A stretch of 26,633 nt of DNA. Origin: Plakobranchus ocellatus (lineage: Eukaryota > Mollusca > Gastropoda > Plakobranchidae). Shown here in pieces: positions 1 through 11,100 of this stretch. Location: NCBI GenBank assembly GCA_019648995.1, contig BLXT01008457.1, forward strand, positions 867,365 to 893,997, written 5' to 3'. Made by a program: the position numbers and the translations under genes. The notes under the pieces were generated by a model that saw only the letters and a program-made list of their open reading frames with translations, was not told the origin of the DNA and ran no database searches. The first letter of the stretch is position 1; every line of letters starts with the position of its first letter.

Positions 1-351
1 CCCCCCCCCCCCCCAAAAAAAAGGAAAGGAAAAAAAAAGCACGGGATAAAAAGAATGTTCTTTCTCACCTTAACATTTAAGGGAAAACGAAATTTAAGGC
101 AAGTATGGATAAGTTTAGAACATTTTAAGTTCTGTAGCTGTGAATTGAAACGCTTTTAAGTGAAGGGAGGGCTGTGGAAGGATGAGATGCTGAAAAATAA
201 AATATTTGAGAAAAAAAAAATTACGGAACACTTTGTTTGCATTTTCTGTTAAAAAGAAATTCAAGTTAAAATGCTTTTGACTTTTCTGTATGAATGTGTA
301 ATTTTATTATGTTATATTGTTATATATTCAAATTTATTTTTATTCTTTCAG

Positions 352-1536
352 CTGTAAGCATTGACTATGAGGATCAGCCCATTAACCCTAAATTCGTCAG
401 AGGCTGGAATCATCCCTCCGGTTTCTTTTGTTATGATATTCCAGGGTGAGTGGGGTTAATGTTAGATTTTCCCAAAAAAAAGCGAAATACCATTTCAGGT
501 ATTATCGACGATAATAAAAGATCATTGACTTGATGGGATAATAAGAAAGTTTAATGAGAAAGTACTGAAAGAAACTGCCAAGATAGGTGGAGAGGTAAAC
601 AGATAGTAATAATAATGTTTTTGGGAATTGAAGTGTATGGATTGTAATATATAAAGAAGAAGACACATAAACGAATTGTTTCGTAAAAAAATTAAATACA
701 TATGCCAAGATAATTATTTAGGTATGAAGCTAGTATGATAATTTATTGATTGATAGTTTAATAAAGCAAGTAAATAGACAGACAGACAAACGGACAGACA
801 GACAGACAGACAAACAGACAGGTGGCGGATGGGCGGAATGCTCGGACAGAGACATATGAAAGAGTGTGCGTTGATTGACGTGTAATGAAGTAAACAGATG
901 GTTAGGTTGTAAGCAAAGCAAGCAGGCCTATCCTTTTTCATTGAGTTAAACTGTGAGTTCGGTCAATATCTAAGTATCTTACCAACATTCCTTTCAAATT
1001 TAAAAAAAAAAAAACAACCAAAAAACAAAAACATGCATTACAACACATTTGCGTGTCAGAAAAATGAAAAGAAAAATAGAGGTACTAGAAGCGAGATATC
1101 TGATTAAGTGCCTTTTTTTTTTTTAAGTATACTTGAAGAGATGCCAGAATAATCATTTTTTGAATCGTATAATTTTTCCACATATCTAAAGAAATATTTT
1201 TTTTTTTTAAGTACATGTATTATAACATTTTTTTATTATTGTCCTTACTTGTATCATAATATTAACGCTAACTGAAAAGTTTTCTTTCTTTTCGATTTGA
1301 TAAAAGCGCATAGGCAGAAGTGTGCACTTATCTGCCCGTATCAATTTATTTTTCTCTTTGTCTCTATTTTTTATTTATCCAGTCAACCAGGTCACACAAA
1401 CTTTGTCCTGCTGGTGCAGACAGACATTAAGGGCAGTTTGCCCAGATCCCTGGTGGACTCGGCTATCCCTGGGGCCATTGCTGGATTATGCACCAACCTC
1501 CGGAACATGCTGATAAAGGATGGACATCTCAGCTGA
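352..1536 (+). CDS. STARD5: STARD4/5-type START-domain lipid transfer protein, last two exons (5' partial)
   Basis: Two exons, 352-445 and 1383-1536, join in phase (the Gly codon is split 2+1). The first has acceptor TTCTTTCAG and donor GTGAGT; the second follows TTTATCCAG and ends at TGA 1534-1536. The 81 visible residues read NPKFVRGWNHPSGFFC, then PGQPGHTNF, QTDIKGSLPRSLVDSA and a last helix CTNLRNMLIKDG. This matches the C-terminal part of small cytosolic START proteins: FVRG-(F/Y)NHPCG, HTDLSGYLPQ and the closing alpha helix that caps the lipid cavity. The PG-P-TN segment favours STARD5 over STARD4. Known family members bind sterols or bile acids and move them between membranes. The Cys of the usual NHPCG is Ser here. 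The N-terminal two thirds lies left of the window. Family assignment is firm; orthology to STARD5 is likely but not certain. Confidence 0.88.
776..821. repeat. (GACA)n microsatellite in the START gene intron
   Basis: Imperfect GACA tandem array with AAAC and CGGA interruptions, inside the intron 446-1382. Apart from this and several A/T homopolymer runs, that intron shows nothing recognisable. Confidence 0.9.
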
Positions 1537-1846
1537 CAACATTGACTTTGGATCTTTTATTCGTCGTGCAATGTCATTATTGTTGTATGTTAAGATAGCT
1601 AGAATTGGTGTTATATGTTAAAGTAGTTAAATTGGTGTATGTACAAGACTGAATGATAAGCGATTGAATATCGATATTATTACAAATAGTGATCTATTCA
1701 TATCATTATAAATCATTGACTTCACGATCTCCACCAATATTATCATAGATCTTTTGAAAAGTAGCGGGTTATATGGGCAGATCCATCAGGTTCACATTGT
1801 TTGGGCTGTCTGACCCTTTTTTTTTATTTTCTTACATCAATGAAAA

Positions 1847-1852
1847 AATAAA
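1847..1852 (+). terminator. Candidate polyadenylation signal of the START gene
   Basis: First AATAAA after the stop codon at 1536, about 310 bases downstream. It is followed by a T/G-rich stretch (TTAGTTTCTG) typical of a downstream element. The site is inferred; a longer 3' UTR is possible. Confidence 0.5.
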
Positions 1853-2339
1853 AAGCATAATAGTTAGTTTCTGATTCAGTCTGTAATTATGACAGACAGC
1901 TAAGTATGATTAGAACTCTGATTGGTTCAGATAGATCCCAGGCCCAAGTCACATGTCAGATGTGCAGAAGGCTCATTTTTTGTTGATGTTGTTGTCGTTT
2001 TTTTTTTGTGCATTTTTTTTTTCCTTTGCAGTTTTTATTGTTGACTATGTTAGTCTTTCTCTCTTATTTTCCTGTTTTCCTTGCTCTATTGCCGGATTAA
2101 CCAAGTCACCCTGACATCTTCAGGGACCACCCATCAAGGAGTTGAACTTGGAGCTGGTGCCGGGCCCAGTGAGGGCCAAAAGCCAAAAACCTTGAGATCG
2201 TCATAGACAGAGAGGACAATATAACATAAACGAACTTCGTTTTTGGCTCTATTGTGATCAGCTTGATAGTTGAAGCTATTACATTTTTCATCATTATTCA
2301 ATCATTATTATTAGGATTATTCTTTTTTTTTATTATTAT

Positions 2340-2430
2340 AAATAGTAGCAGTTGTTGTTGCAGTAGTAGTACATGTAGTTGTAGTAGCAGTATCATTATC
2401 ATTCTTATCATGATCCTCATCATCATCAAG
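2340..2430. repeat. Compound trinucleotide microsatellite (GTA/GTT/ATC)
   Basis: Runs of GTT, GTA and then ATC triplets. The open frames here are low-complexity artefacts (Ser/Cys or Ile strings), not genes. Confidence 0.85.
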
Positions 2431-2802
2431 ATAATTATTCTTCTACAATCATATCATTATTGCTTTTATTACTTTTTTTTTTAAATGTATGATTATCATT
2501 GTTTTTAGTTATAAAAATAAGGTTTCTACCGTCACTGTCTGTGATCAAAACTTATGTGAACACAATCGTTCAAGGTATTTATTTTGTTTGAAATAATAAA
2601 ATAAAACGGAAAATAAACGATAACAACAATATAGAAATTGCGATTTTCCCACAAACATCCAAAGCCGTTTTTTTTTTCTTTTTCAATGCAGGAAGCGACA
2701 GTTTCTTCTTCTTTTTTGTTGATCCTTTAGCTACTTACACCATATGCCATCAATTCTGTTAATACATGATTGTATAGACGTAATCTTCATTACTGTGACT
2801 CT

Positions 2803-2982
2803 GTTGTTATTATCATCGTGATCATCACTATCATCATTACAACCACCACCACCATTATCATCATCATTATCATCATCATTATCATCATTACAACCACCAT
2901 TACCATTATCATCATCATTATCATCATCATTATCATCATTAGAACCACCACCACCCTTATTATCATCATTATCATCACCATT
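2803..2982. repeat. ATC/ATT/ACC trinucleotide array with a 51-bp higher-order unit
   Basis: Almost pure ATC, ATT and ACC triplets. Within it a block starting ACAACCACCA (2839), ACAACCACCA (2890) and AGAACCACCA (2941) recurs every 51 bases, so the array grew partly by duplication of a longer unit. Open frames across it on both strands are simple-repeat artefacts. Confidence 0.9.
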
Positions 2983-3012
2983 TTATGCCATCATCAGTCC
3001 AGAAATACATAG

Positions 3013-6000
3013 TAACACATGAGCATGTTTTACCACATTTTTTTAAACACATTATTTATACTCTTGTAGAAATGTTCTATGATTGTAGTTAACTTACAAT
3101 AGATGTTTCTTTTTATTTAATTTTGAAATTTTATGTTTATGCTTTTGTTTTTTGTTTTTTTTACTTTGCATAAATGTCTTAAAAATCCCTAATGATGCCA
3201 AGAATCATTAAATTTCAAAATGAAACATTGTTTTCTAAGAAAGAGAATGTTGTGTATTACAAGTAAGGCCATTAGTATTTGCTGAATGCCTAGGAGCAGA
3301 AACTGATTGCCCTTTGTGTGAAGGGCGCCGGATCTGATAAGTAATGGTTACCCAGAGGGGCTATGAACCTGGCGACTCTGTATAGGGAATGTGACTACAG
3401 ATGATGTGACAGTTATGATTTAACCTGTCTAGAAATTTTCTTTCCTTCTTTTTTGTTTCTTTTTATTAAAAAGTGATTATGAAAAGAAAAACTGAGAAAA
3501 AACGGTAGTCGGTTTGGTATTTAGTTGTATGAATCTTTTATTTTAGCATTGCTTTAATTTAAAAGTAGTTTGGACAAGGTTAATGAGATCAAAGGAAAAA
3601 ACCAGATAAGTCACAAAAATGAGAAGTGGAGAAATGAAGCATACAAAGTTTGCAAGTTTTGGTTCTTTCATTTTATAGCGATTTTAAAAGAGCTAATTGT
3701 GGTGGACTTAACTGTTTTATCCATATGATTGATGCTGGAAACAAAACTACTATGTACAAAGAATGTGGCTAAAAAATAACTTAATTTTTTCAAAAATGTG
3801 AGTTATCTGGTTTTTCTACTGGAGTCTTCATTTGTTCACTGCCTCTATAAGTTTATCTAGAATTGAACTTTAGCTAGCTATTGATTTACAGTGAAACTTA
3901 AAGGGAATGTTTTGTGGCTGAATTCTAATAAAGCAATGTAACTCTTGCGCTATTGTCTAGTGGCATTCTCTATTTAGTTCCTCTGTGTTTCTTCTTGTCA
4001 GTATGATGGATTTCAGTTAAAACTCCTGGATACTCTTTGAAATAACGCCTATAGATTTATTGGCTAAAGAGCATGTAAGCGAAACAAAATAAGGTTTTGT
4101 GCAATGAAAAAACCTAGCAATGGTTTTGCTGGTTATTATGAGTTTTAAAACCTTGCTTTCTGCCAGATTTGTGGATGTTTTGAGGAAGATCTTTGCCAAA
4201 CTGAAGACATTTCTTTAATGCTCTTTTTTTTTTTTGTTTGAGATTAAAATACTTAAAATGCTGCATTAAATGTTTGTTGCTTGGCTTACCTCACTCTGTA
4301 CTCAATACGTGAGCATGAAAAACAAATATACGAACAACCTCATTATAAATTGAAATAGTTGAATGAGTAAATCAGTTTGACTGACTCTAATTTAAAGATG
4401 TTCTCTTTTCAAATACAGAATAAGCTTGTTAATTTACTCTATTTAAGAATCACAGGTATTAATACCAGCTTATTGAAGGAAGTCAGAAATGCTATGCCAT
4501 TTTTTTTTCTCAAACTGACAGAGTAAAAATTATGTGTGCTTTCTTTTTTAAGAAAAGGTATTATTACGAGAATAAAGCTTTGCTATTGACTTGATGCATT
4601 TCTTTCTTTAATTGTGTGGTTTTGTCTTTTATATTGCAGGAAAGTTAATTTAATAGATAGATTATTGACTTCACCATAGGTTATGGAGCCTAATTTTTAT
4701 TTCTTTTGTGTGTTTTGCCACCATAGGAGTTAAGAAGTGAAAAACCAGTTCATAGAGTACAGTTATAAGAAGAAGAAAAAAATCAAAGAGCATAGACAAG
4801 GGAACTAACTAAACTCTACATTCAAAATGTTTTTCATTGTTCATCTCTCTTTGATTCACAAACTCTTAAATCTGCTGCAATATTTGAAGTATTTGCATAT
4901 TTGAAACTCAAGTCATTTCTTCATAAAATTTTTTCATTTATAAAATGTATTTCAAATTTACCTTTTCATTACAATCGGCGTGATTAAAAAAAAAAACCCA
5001 TTAAAATCATGTAAAAAGATGTAATTATAATTATGTAGTTTTAACTTATTCTTTCAAAGAGATTTGCACTAAAATTGGGTTCTATGTGAGTTAAAAAACT
5101 TCAAGGATTTTAAATGGAAAAAAAAAACTGACGCATTTTTTTCCTTATGAATAGTAGCTAATAAATGAAAGAAAACCGATCCTTTCAGTGACCCTTGAAA
5201 TGAATATTACTAATGAGTCGATGGAGGGATTCATAAATTTTGTAAAAATGCTGTGTGTTTACAGATCTAATATCAAAGTGTTGATTTTTACACTCTTTAT
5301 TTAGTAAATAGATGGTTCTTGTATTGATTAACTGCTGGATTACAAGGGCTTGGAAAAACATATCGCAGAAATAATCGAAGTTTTGCAAATACCGTAGGAT
5401 AGCTTAGAAAAATAAGTAGACCTAACATAGTTGGGAAGTACAATCGTGTTCGCCTTTTGTGGCTCACTTTTTGCAGAATTATCCACTGCCTTTCTAAGAA
5501 GCTGGAAACACAATCAGAATTTGAGTCATCAGGGCAAAGTGTGAAGATCTCCAGCCAAACTCAAAAGCTCAGGACATTACGTCAAACGGATTTGAAATAA
5601 TCACGTTACAACTTACAGTCGATCAATAATGTGTATAAGGACAAAAAACGTCTGCAATTGCAACAAAAGATTTTTTGAAATATATTGAAATCAATGATAT
5701 GGAGATAGCAGAAAATTTAACATCTAAATTTCAAAAGCTGTGTTGCATTTTTTTTTTTTTTTTGGGCTTTGCGTTGCTTTATACGGAGCGGGCCTTGTTA
5801 CTGTTTCCGGTATGTTGTGAAAGCTGGGAAGTGGAGACCAAGTTGATTAGTGTCTGAAATTCTTTAAACAATACAATCTGAAAATTGTAAAGAAATTTCT
5901 TACCTAAAACTCCATGTAAACCTTTGTCGGCAAGATTAACAGATCCATATTTTTAGGGATTCCATTGGTATCTGACAAAAATTTGTATACGCGTTGTATT

Positions 6001-6555
6001 TTCGCCCTGTTTTTCCCCACAAACATTCTCAGCAAGTTCTTGGCGCCTTGTTTTCGTACATTTCAGTAACATAATCGAATCTCCAAAAGGTCGCGCCGAT
6101 GCACATGTATTTGCACAACAAGTAAACGTAGTGAAATCATTATGCTATCCTAATGACGTACGCCCGTGTAGTAGATTACATTCATTTGCTATTTCTCTCT
6201 TTCAATTGCTACAAAGTTCCTTAACACGATTTTGGAAGCAATTCGGTGTAGATCATAAAGCAAAGCTGACGTGAAAGTTTAGTTTAAGACACGCGAAATA
6301 TTTTGCAACATTCTTGTACTTGCATGTGTTGATATTTCAACCAATCGAGTTGAATTAAGATTTATCTCTAGATCTAGTTCTAGACCTAATTTTGATTTTA
6401 GAAAATGTCCACGGCTGTTCCTTTCTCTTTGACGCATGACCTTGATCAGGTTGGCTATCGATAGATTGTAATCTGTTATTTAAGTCTTATTCAAACTCAA
6501 TTTTCAAAGTTATAATCATAATAATTCATAGATTAGATCCATGAGGATATCTCCA
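3013..6555. other. Intergenic stretch with no recognisable gene
   Basis: AT-rich DNA between the START gene and the coiled-coil gene. I found no exon-like segment with flanking splice sites and coherent translation, only poly-T and poly-A runs and short chance open frames. From about 5950 to 6300 the sequence is less AT-rich with several CpGs and a TGACGTA site near 6155. It could hold a promoter or non-coding first exon of the downstream gene, but nothing decides this. Confidence 0.5.
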
Positions 6556-6556
6556 A

Positions 6557-6637
6557 AGTAGGTCTATGACTGTTCATGAAAGGTCTATGGTTCATGAAAA
6601 GGTTCATGATAGTAGGTCTATGACTAGGCATGAAAGT
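6557..6637. repeat. Short degenerate minisatellite
   Basis: The string AGTAGGTCTATGACT followed by CATGAAAG occurs at 6557 and again 54 bases later at 6611. Two shortened copies of GGTTCATGAAAA type lie between them. Confidence 0.7.
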
Positions 6638-6854
6638 AAATCATATGTGGATTTTTTGGTCACGTTATCGATATGGTAAATACATTTTAAATCTAGATCT
6701 CTTCTGTATTTAGATCTACTTGTTAATTAATTTTTATTTACGTAATACATTTCAGAAAAAGATTTTGATTTCATGATTTTTCCTGTAATCATTTTTTTTT
6801 TTTTTACTAGAAAAGTATGCTAGTCACTTTCTACATGCAGAGGTATAGGCCCAC

Positions 6855-7155
6855 ATAAATGAGCAATTCTGTTGTGTTCTTTTTTTTTGTGCTAAGCCAC
6901 TTAAAATACACAGGCATGAATAGTATCACCATGCTGACTTCAAAAAACTTCTTTCCTTCTATCTGAGTGGTGAAGATTGTCGACGCCTTGTAGCCCAGGT
7001 AGGCTGCAAAGAACACAGCAATAAAGCACCGCCAATCTAACCATCAGAATATGCCAGTCCAGCAGACAATCTGTCCGACTGTGACGCGGCCATGCTTGTC
7101 AATGGCAATAACCAGAAGCAAGACAATCTCCAATGCGATTTTCCCTGAGTTTATA
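6855..7155 (-). pseudogene. Possible remnant of a multi-pass membrane protein
   Basis: Read on the minus strand from 7155 leftwards, one frame gives about 95 residues with strongly membrane-like composition: IALEIVLLLVIAI, then a short polar link (DKHGRVT), then after a single TGA codon WRCFIAVFFAAYLGY and later SMVILFMPVYFKWLS. The hydrophobic segments continue in the same frame on both sides of the stop, and the segment is less AT-rich than its surroundings, so it may be a broken gene or exon. Upstream of 7155 the frame breaks. The layout of paired short helices faintly recalls the TMEM60/TMEM185 group, but I cannot assign a family. A chance hydrophobic frame remains possible. Confidence 0.35.
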
Positions 7156-7602
7156 CTTACGCAAAGGATCCAGCCTGACTATCCTATGACTGAGGGAGAC
7201 AGTCACCACCACCAACCCAGATCAATTTTCCAGCTACAGCAAATTTCATTCAAAAGGTGGAAGATCAAACTATTCGACGAAAAAATAAATCGACTACTTT
7301 ATAACTGAGGTATGCATTCGAATGATCTGTTATGGCCAAGTCAACATACTCCGGCTTCTGACTGACTCATCGAGGGACTCCCAGCAATATTCAGCATCAT
7401 CTCAACTCGTGACGATCTTACTCGTAAAATAAATATTTAGTTAATACTACAAATGGGTGGCTTTGTACAAGCGAACAGAACTTTTCACTGATCGCAGTAT
7501 CAGAAATTCAACGACTTGAACGTGATCAGCTGTGCACTGCACTACTGCGAGTCACTTGCATCAGCACTCGGTACATCTTATGGCCCGGCCAGGCGATCGA
7601 GC
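7156..7602. other. Unassigned stretch upstream of a SINE
   Basis: Moderately CpG-containing DNA without a convincing exon. An open + strand frame here (7051-7308) lies antisense to the membrane-protein-like segment and shows no family features. Confidence 0.4.
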
Positions 7603-7850
7603 TTTATAAGTAAAGTCCCACGCTTAGTCCAAGCATCGGGGAATCAGGAGTAGGGTTCTGATTGTTCTTGGCATACCGCATTATGAGGTAGTTTGCCATC
7701 GCTTTCCTTCTGCCTTTACTTTCGCATTTGAAGTGCTGGATGGACACAGAGGTACAATGAAAAATTGATTTGGCCCGGACTGGGATTCGAACCTCGGACT
7801 TCTGACTTGGTAGCCAACTGCCCTGCCAGATGAACCACTGCTCCTTCTGG
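7603..7850 (-). mobile_element. tRNA-derived SINE, family 1, minus orientation
   Basis: The minus strand starts near 7850 with a tRNA-like head: A box TGGTTCATCTGG (7837-7826) and B box GGTTCGAATCC (7793-7783). A tRNA-unrelated body follows, with landmarks CTCTGTGTCCA, GATGGCAAACTACC and CCTACTCCTGA, ending in ACTTTACTTATAA at about 7603. The same head and body occur in + orientation at 21549-21802, which defines the family. I see no clear target-site duplication here, so it is an older copy or has lost its ends. The open frames on this strand are not genes. Confidence 0.8.
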
Positions 7851-8159
7851 AGCATTACTTACTCCAGTCACGATTCTCTGTTTCTCTGTTTCAATGGTTC
7901 ATTTCAAACGTAAAGCTTTTCTATATGACACTGGTAGAAAACATTATTAAAACATCTAGGATATGGGCATATTTTGCTTTGAATAAAGGCACATGCACAC
8001 ATAAATGTAATCAGCAAATTAACTATCTCATATTAATTATGATGAGCCTTTTAACTCCAAGTGTCGGCTACCCATAGATGCCTTTGTAATACATATATTT
8101 TTAGAGAATGTGAAGTATATTAGCTAGACACGTGGTGGTTTGCTTTTTTAATTATTTAG

Positions 8160-11100
8160 ATGCTGGTACAGTATCGGAAGCACCTGCGGACGTTAGGCCC
8201 CTTGTGGTCGCAGGCCTCTGAATTGGGCAGGTGCGGAAACGTCATCGTGTCGCCCCGGGCAGCAGACGAGATGCTGAACCGCCTGGAAATGGCTGTGAGC
8301 TGCCTCATGGAGAAAGGGGTGCAAGTCGAGAGAGCCAGGCAGGAGATGCTGGACCTGAAAGCATCTCTAGGTAACTCACTTCTTGTCAGATGTTCGAGAA
8401 ACTTGTTGTACTGACGCTGTTTTAAAATAACATCAACATCTTTCAAATTAATCTTAACATATTTAGCCTTCTCTAACGTACTTTTGGTGCTTTTCCCCCC
8501 ACAGGTACTCCATTTAGTCCGTTTGAAGTAGATCATTTCTTCTAGTGTTTTCTCATTGTATTAGTGTCATTGGTTTATCAGGCGAAACGCTTTGACCACT
8601 TTTATCGAAGTTATTGATGTAAACATGTAAAAATAACGGGGTTTTTGTATGTTGCTGCCTACATCGTGCAGACATTTCGCGACAAACTGTGGAGGCCAAG
8701 AGCAAACATCTGGGACAGGAGGAGAGACAGAAAGAGGAAGAGCAAGGCCTCCGGTTCAAGGAGTTTAAGAGGATTCACCGCCTTCAAGATGAGAAAGGTG
8801 GGTAGGCTAATCTTTTTGCATTTTCTCGATAACGCCTAATGACTTCATATGGTGATGTCATACTTTTGCCCCCTCTGCTTTTGCGCTGATGGAGACAAGA
8901 TGGCGGTACTCAAACCAGTTATTCAGAGAGTGAACTCCCGCAGGGAATGGAGAAATTGATTGGGGAATGAGATTTCAGCGGAGTGATCGTTCCTTTCCTA
9001 GATTTCCAATTTTTTTGCAAAATAATTACGAAATAAAATACGTTCTGAAAAGCATAGATCCCAGTATTCTCCTGCTGAAATCGTTTACCTAGGCATGGTT
9101 TTAACTTATTAGATTCAGCATTCTCGCTTTTATTTGTAGAAGTATTTTGTAGATTTAGATTTAAATGTGGGATCAAAAGGTTGGTGGCATATATGAAAGA
9201 AAAAAATCCGCTAAAGTTTATACATCTTCGTATTTTCTATTTAAATGGGTGTTTACAATATTTGCGGAACATCTCGGTAAGGTTTAAAATGAATTGAGGC
9301 TTGGTTTAATAGGTCTGGCGGTTTTGTTGTGCCTTGTACGCTAAACATGTATTTATTTTTTGTATCTCCGTTATGTTAATACCATAGGAGATGTTTTTGC
9401 TGGATAAAGATAATTTAACTGATTTACTGAAAAAAAAAACAAAAAAACTTTTGCCTTTTGTAAATACTTTGTAAGAACCATTTTACTTGATTGCATTTTT
9501 TTTTTATTTTCGTTAATGCTCATTTTAGCATTATTTGCAATGGAAATACAATTATTATGATGATGTAATGGCAGCGATATCGCACTGCAATACAACTTAA
9601 GGGAACAGACTCATTCAAAAGCATATTAAAGTATGATTTAAGTCATCGTAAAATATTAATAGTATCAATGCTTAGGGACAAGAGAGTATCCGTTAGTTGA
9701 TCCTTGGTGACTCCAAAGCGCTGTTACCATCTTTTCTCTCAGCTGCCCTTGAGAAAGAACTGGTGCCTGCAAAACGCCGATTGGCTCAGATCTCGGAGGT
9801 TCTAGACGAAAAGAGCGAGAAAATGCGTAATTTAGAGGTAAGCCATCTCTTCATATGTGGTGTCGTTGGTATCACGACTGAGTGCTGGAGTCTTGGTCAG
9901 ACAGTCGCAGGTTCAAATACGACTCCTTATTTGAAAAGGCATTTCACGCGAAGTTTCATCAGCTCATGGGTCAGTAAATGGATACCCCAATGTGAGAAGT
10001 ACTTTTTATGTTTAATGTTAGAGGTAGATGTTCAGCTCTCAGAGATTAGCCTACTCAATGAGCCTGAGCGTCACGAAATTGTCATTCTTTCCTCAGCGTT
10101 CCGGTTATAGGAAAATAAGCCTACAAGGATGGTAGTTTCCTTTTCAACAAATAATTGGAATAGTGGCCTTTTATTTCCTCTAAGAAAGACCGGCATGGGC
10201 AACACAAAATAATTTTTTTTTTTAATTGAACTATTTGAACACTTTTGTTGATAAATCTCTAAGGAATAAGCGTTAAGTATGGAAAGTAAGGTTTATTTTG
10301 CCATAGCAATACAATTGAAAGTGAACTTTTGTTTACTTTTTATGTGAAAAAATGAACCTGAAGCGATCTTTTTTATTCTCATATTATGGAGAGTAGAAGT
10401 CGTTCGCCACTTAGATCGTATTCAACCTTCTGTAATATCTGACGTGAGTCAAAATTTCTTAACGGGTGAACATTTTGCTAGTGAAGACCTGATCAATCTT
10501 TGATAACGACTTTTATTTCAGTTGTACAGAGACAATAATTATTATAGTTTTGTTCATCTTTGTTTTGACTTTAACCATGATGCCAATGTAATTTCTTATG
10601 TGAATTCTAGGAGTGTCTTAAATTTTCGTTTTGAAAACAAAGGCCTTTAATGAAAATGAACTCTATAAAAAATCAATCTCTTTTGATAGGAATCATTTAT
10701 TGTAAATGAAAAGTAATTTAATATACCTTTCAAAAAGATTTTTTTTCTTTTTTATTGAAAAGAGCACAATAATCCATTTCGCGCTTCTGCCTCTTTTTAT
10801 CTGTAGAATTTCTATGATATCTTATCGGACTATTGCGAGCAGGGTATGACCTCACTCAAGCAACAGACAGACGAGGCCAGGTCAGAGCGTGCCAAGTGGG
10901 ATAAGCTGGATCTTGGTTTGTATACAAAGCTAAATTTAAACATAGCTTGTGATCCACAGAACCGACTTCTACACTATACTATTACAAGCAATACTATGGA
11001 AGAGGTTTATGTTGACAACTGTTTTGCTTTAGTCCCAATCCAATTCTTGCAGGAAGCTAAATGCCACAGCTATTTGTTATATACCGTTTCTGAAAATATA

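Noticed and set aside
2090-2200. GC-richer block with GCCGGATTAACC and GGGCCCAGTGAGGGCC resembling ends of some hAT-type repeats
   Set aside because: No matching second end or target duplication; a recollection of similar strings is not enough.
2254-3012. Ile/Thr/Met-rich open frames on both strands
   Set aside because: Direct translations of triplet repeats.
7051-7308. 85-residue + strand frame
   Set aside because: Antisense to the more convincing membrane-like frame, and without splice context or motif.
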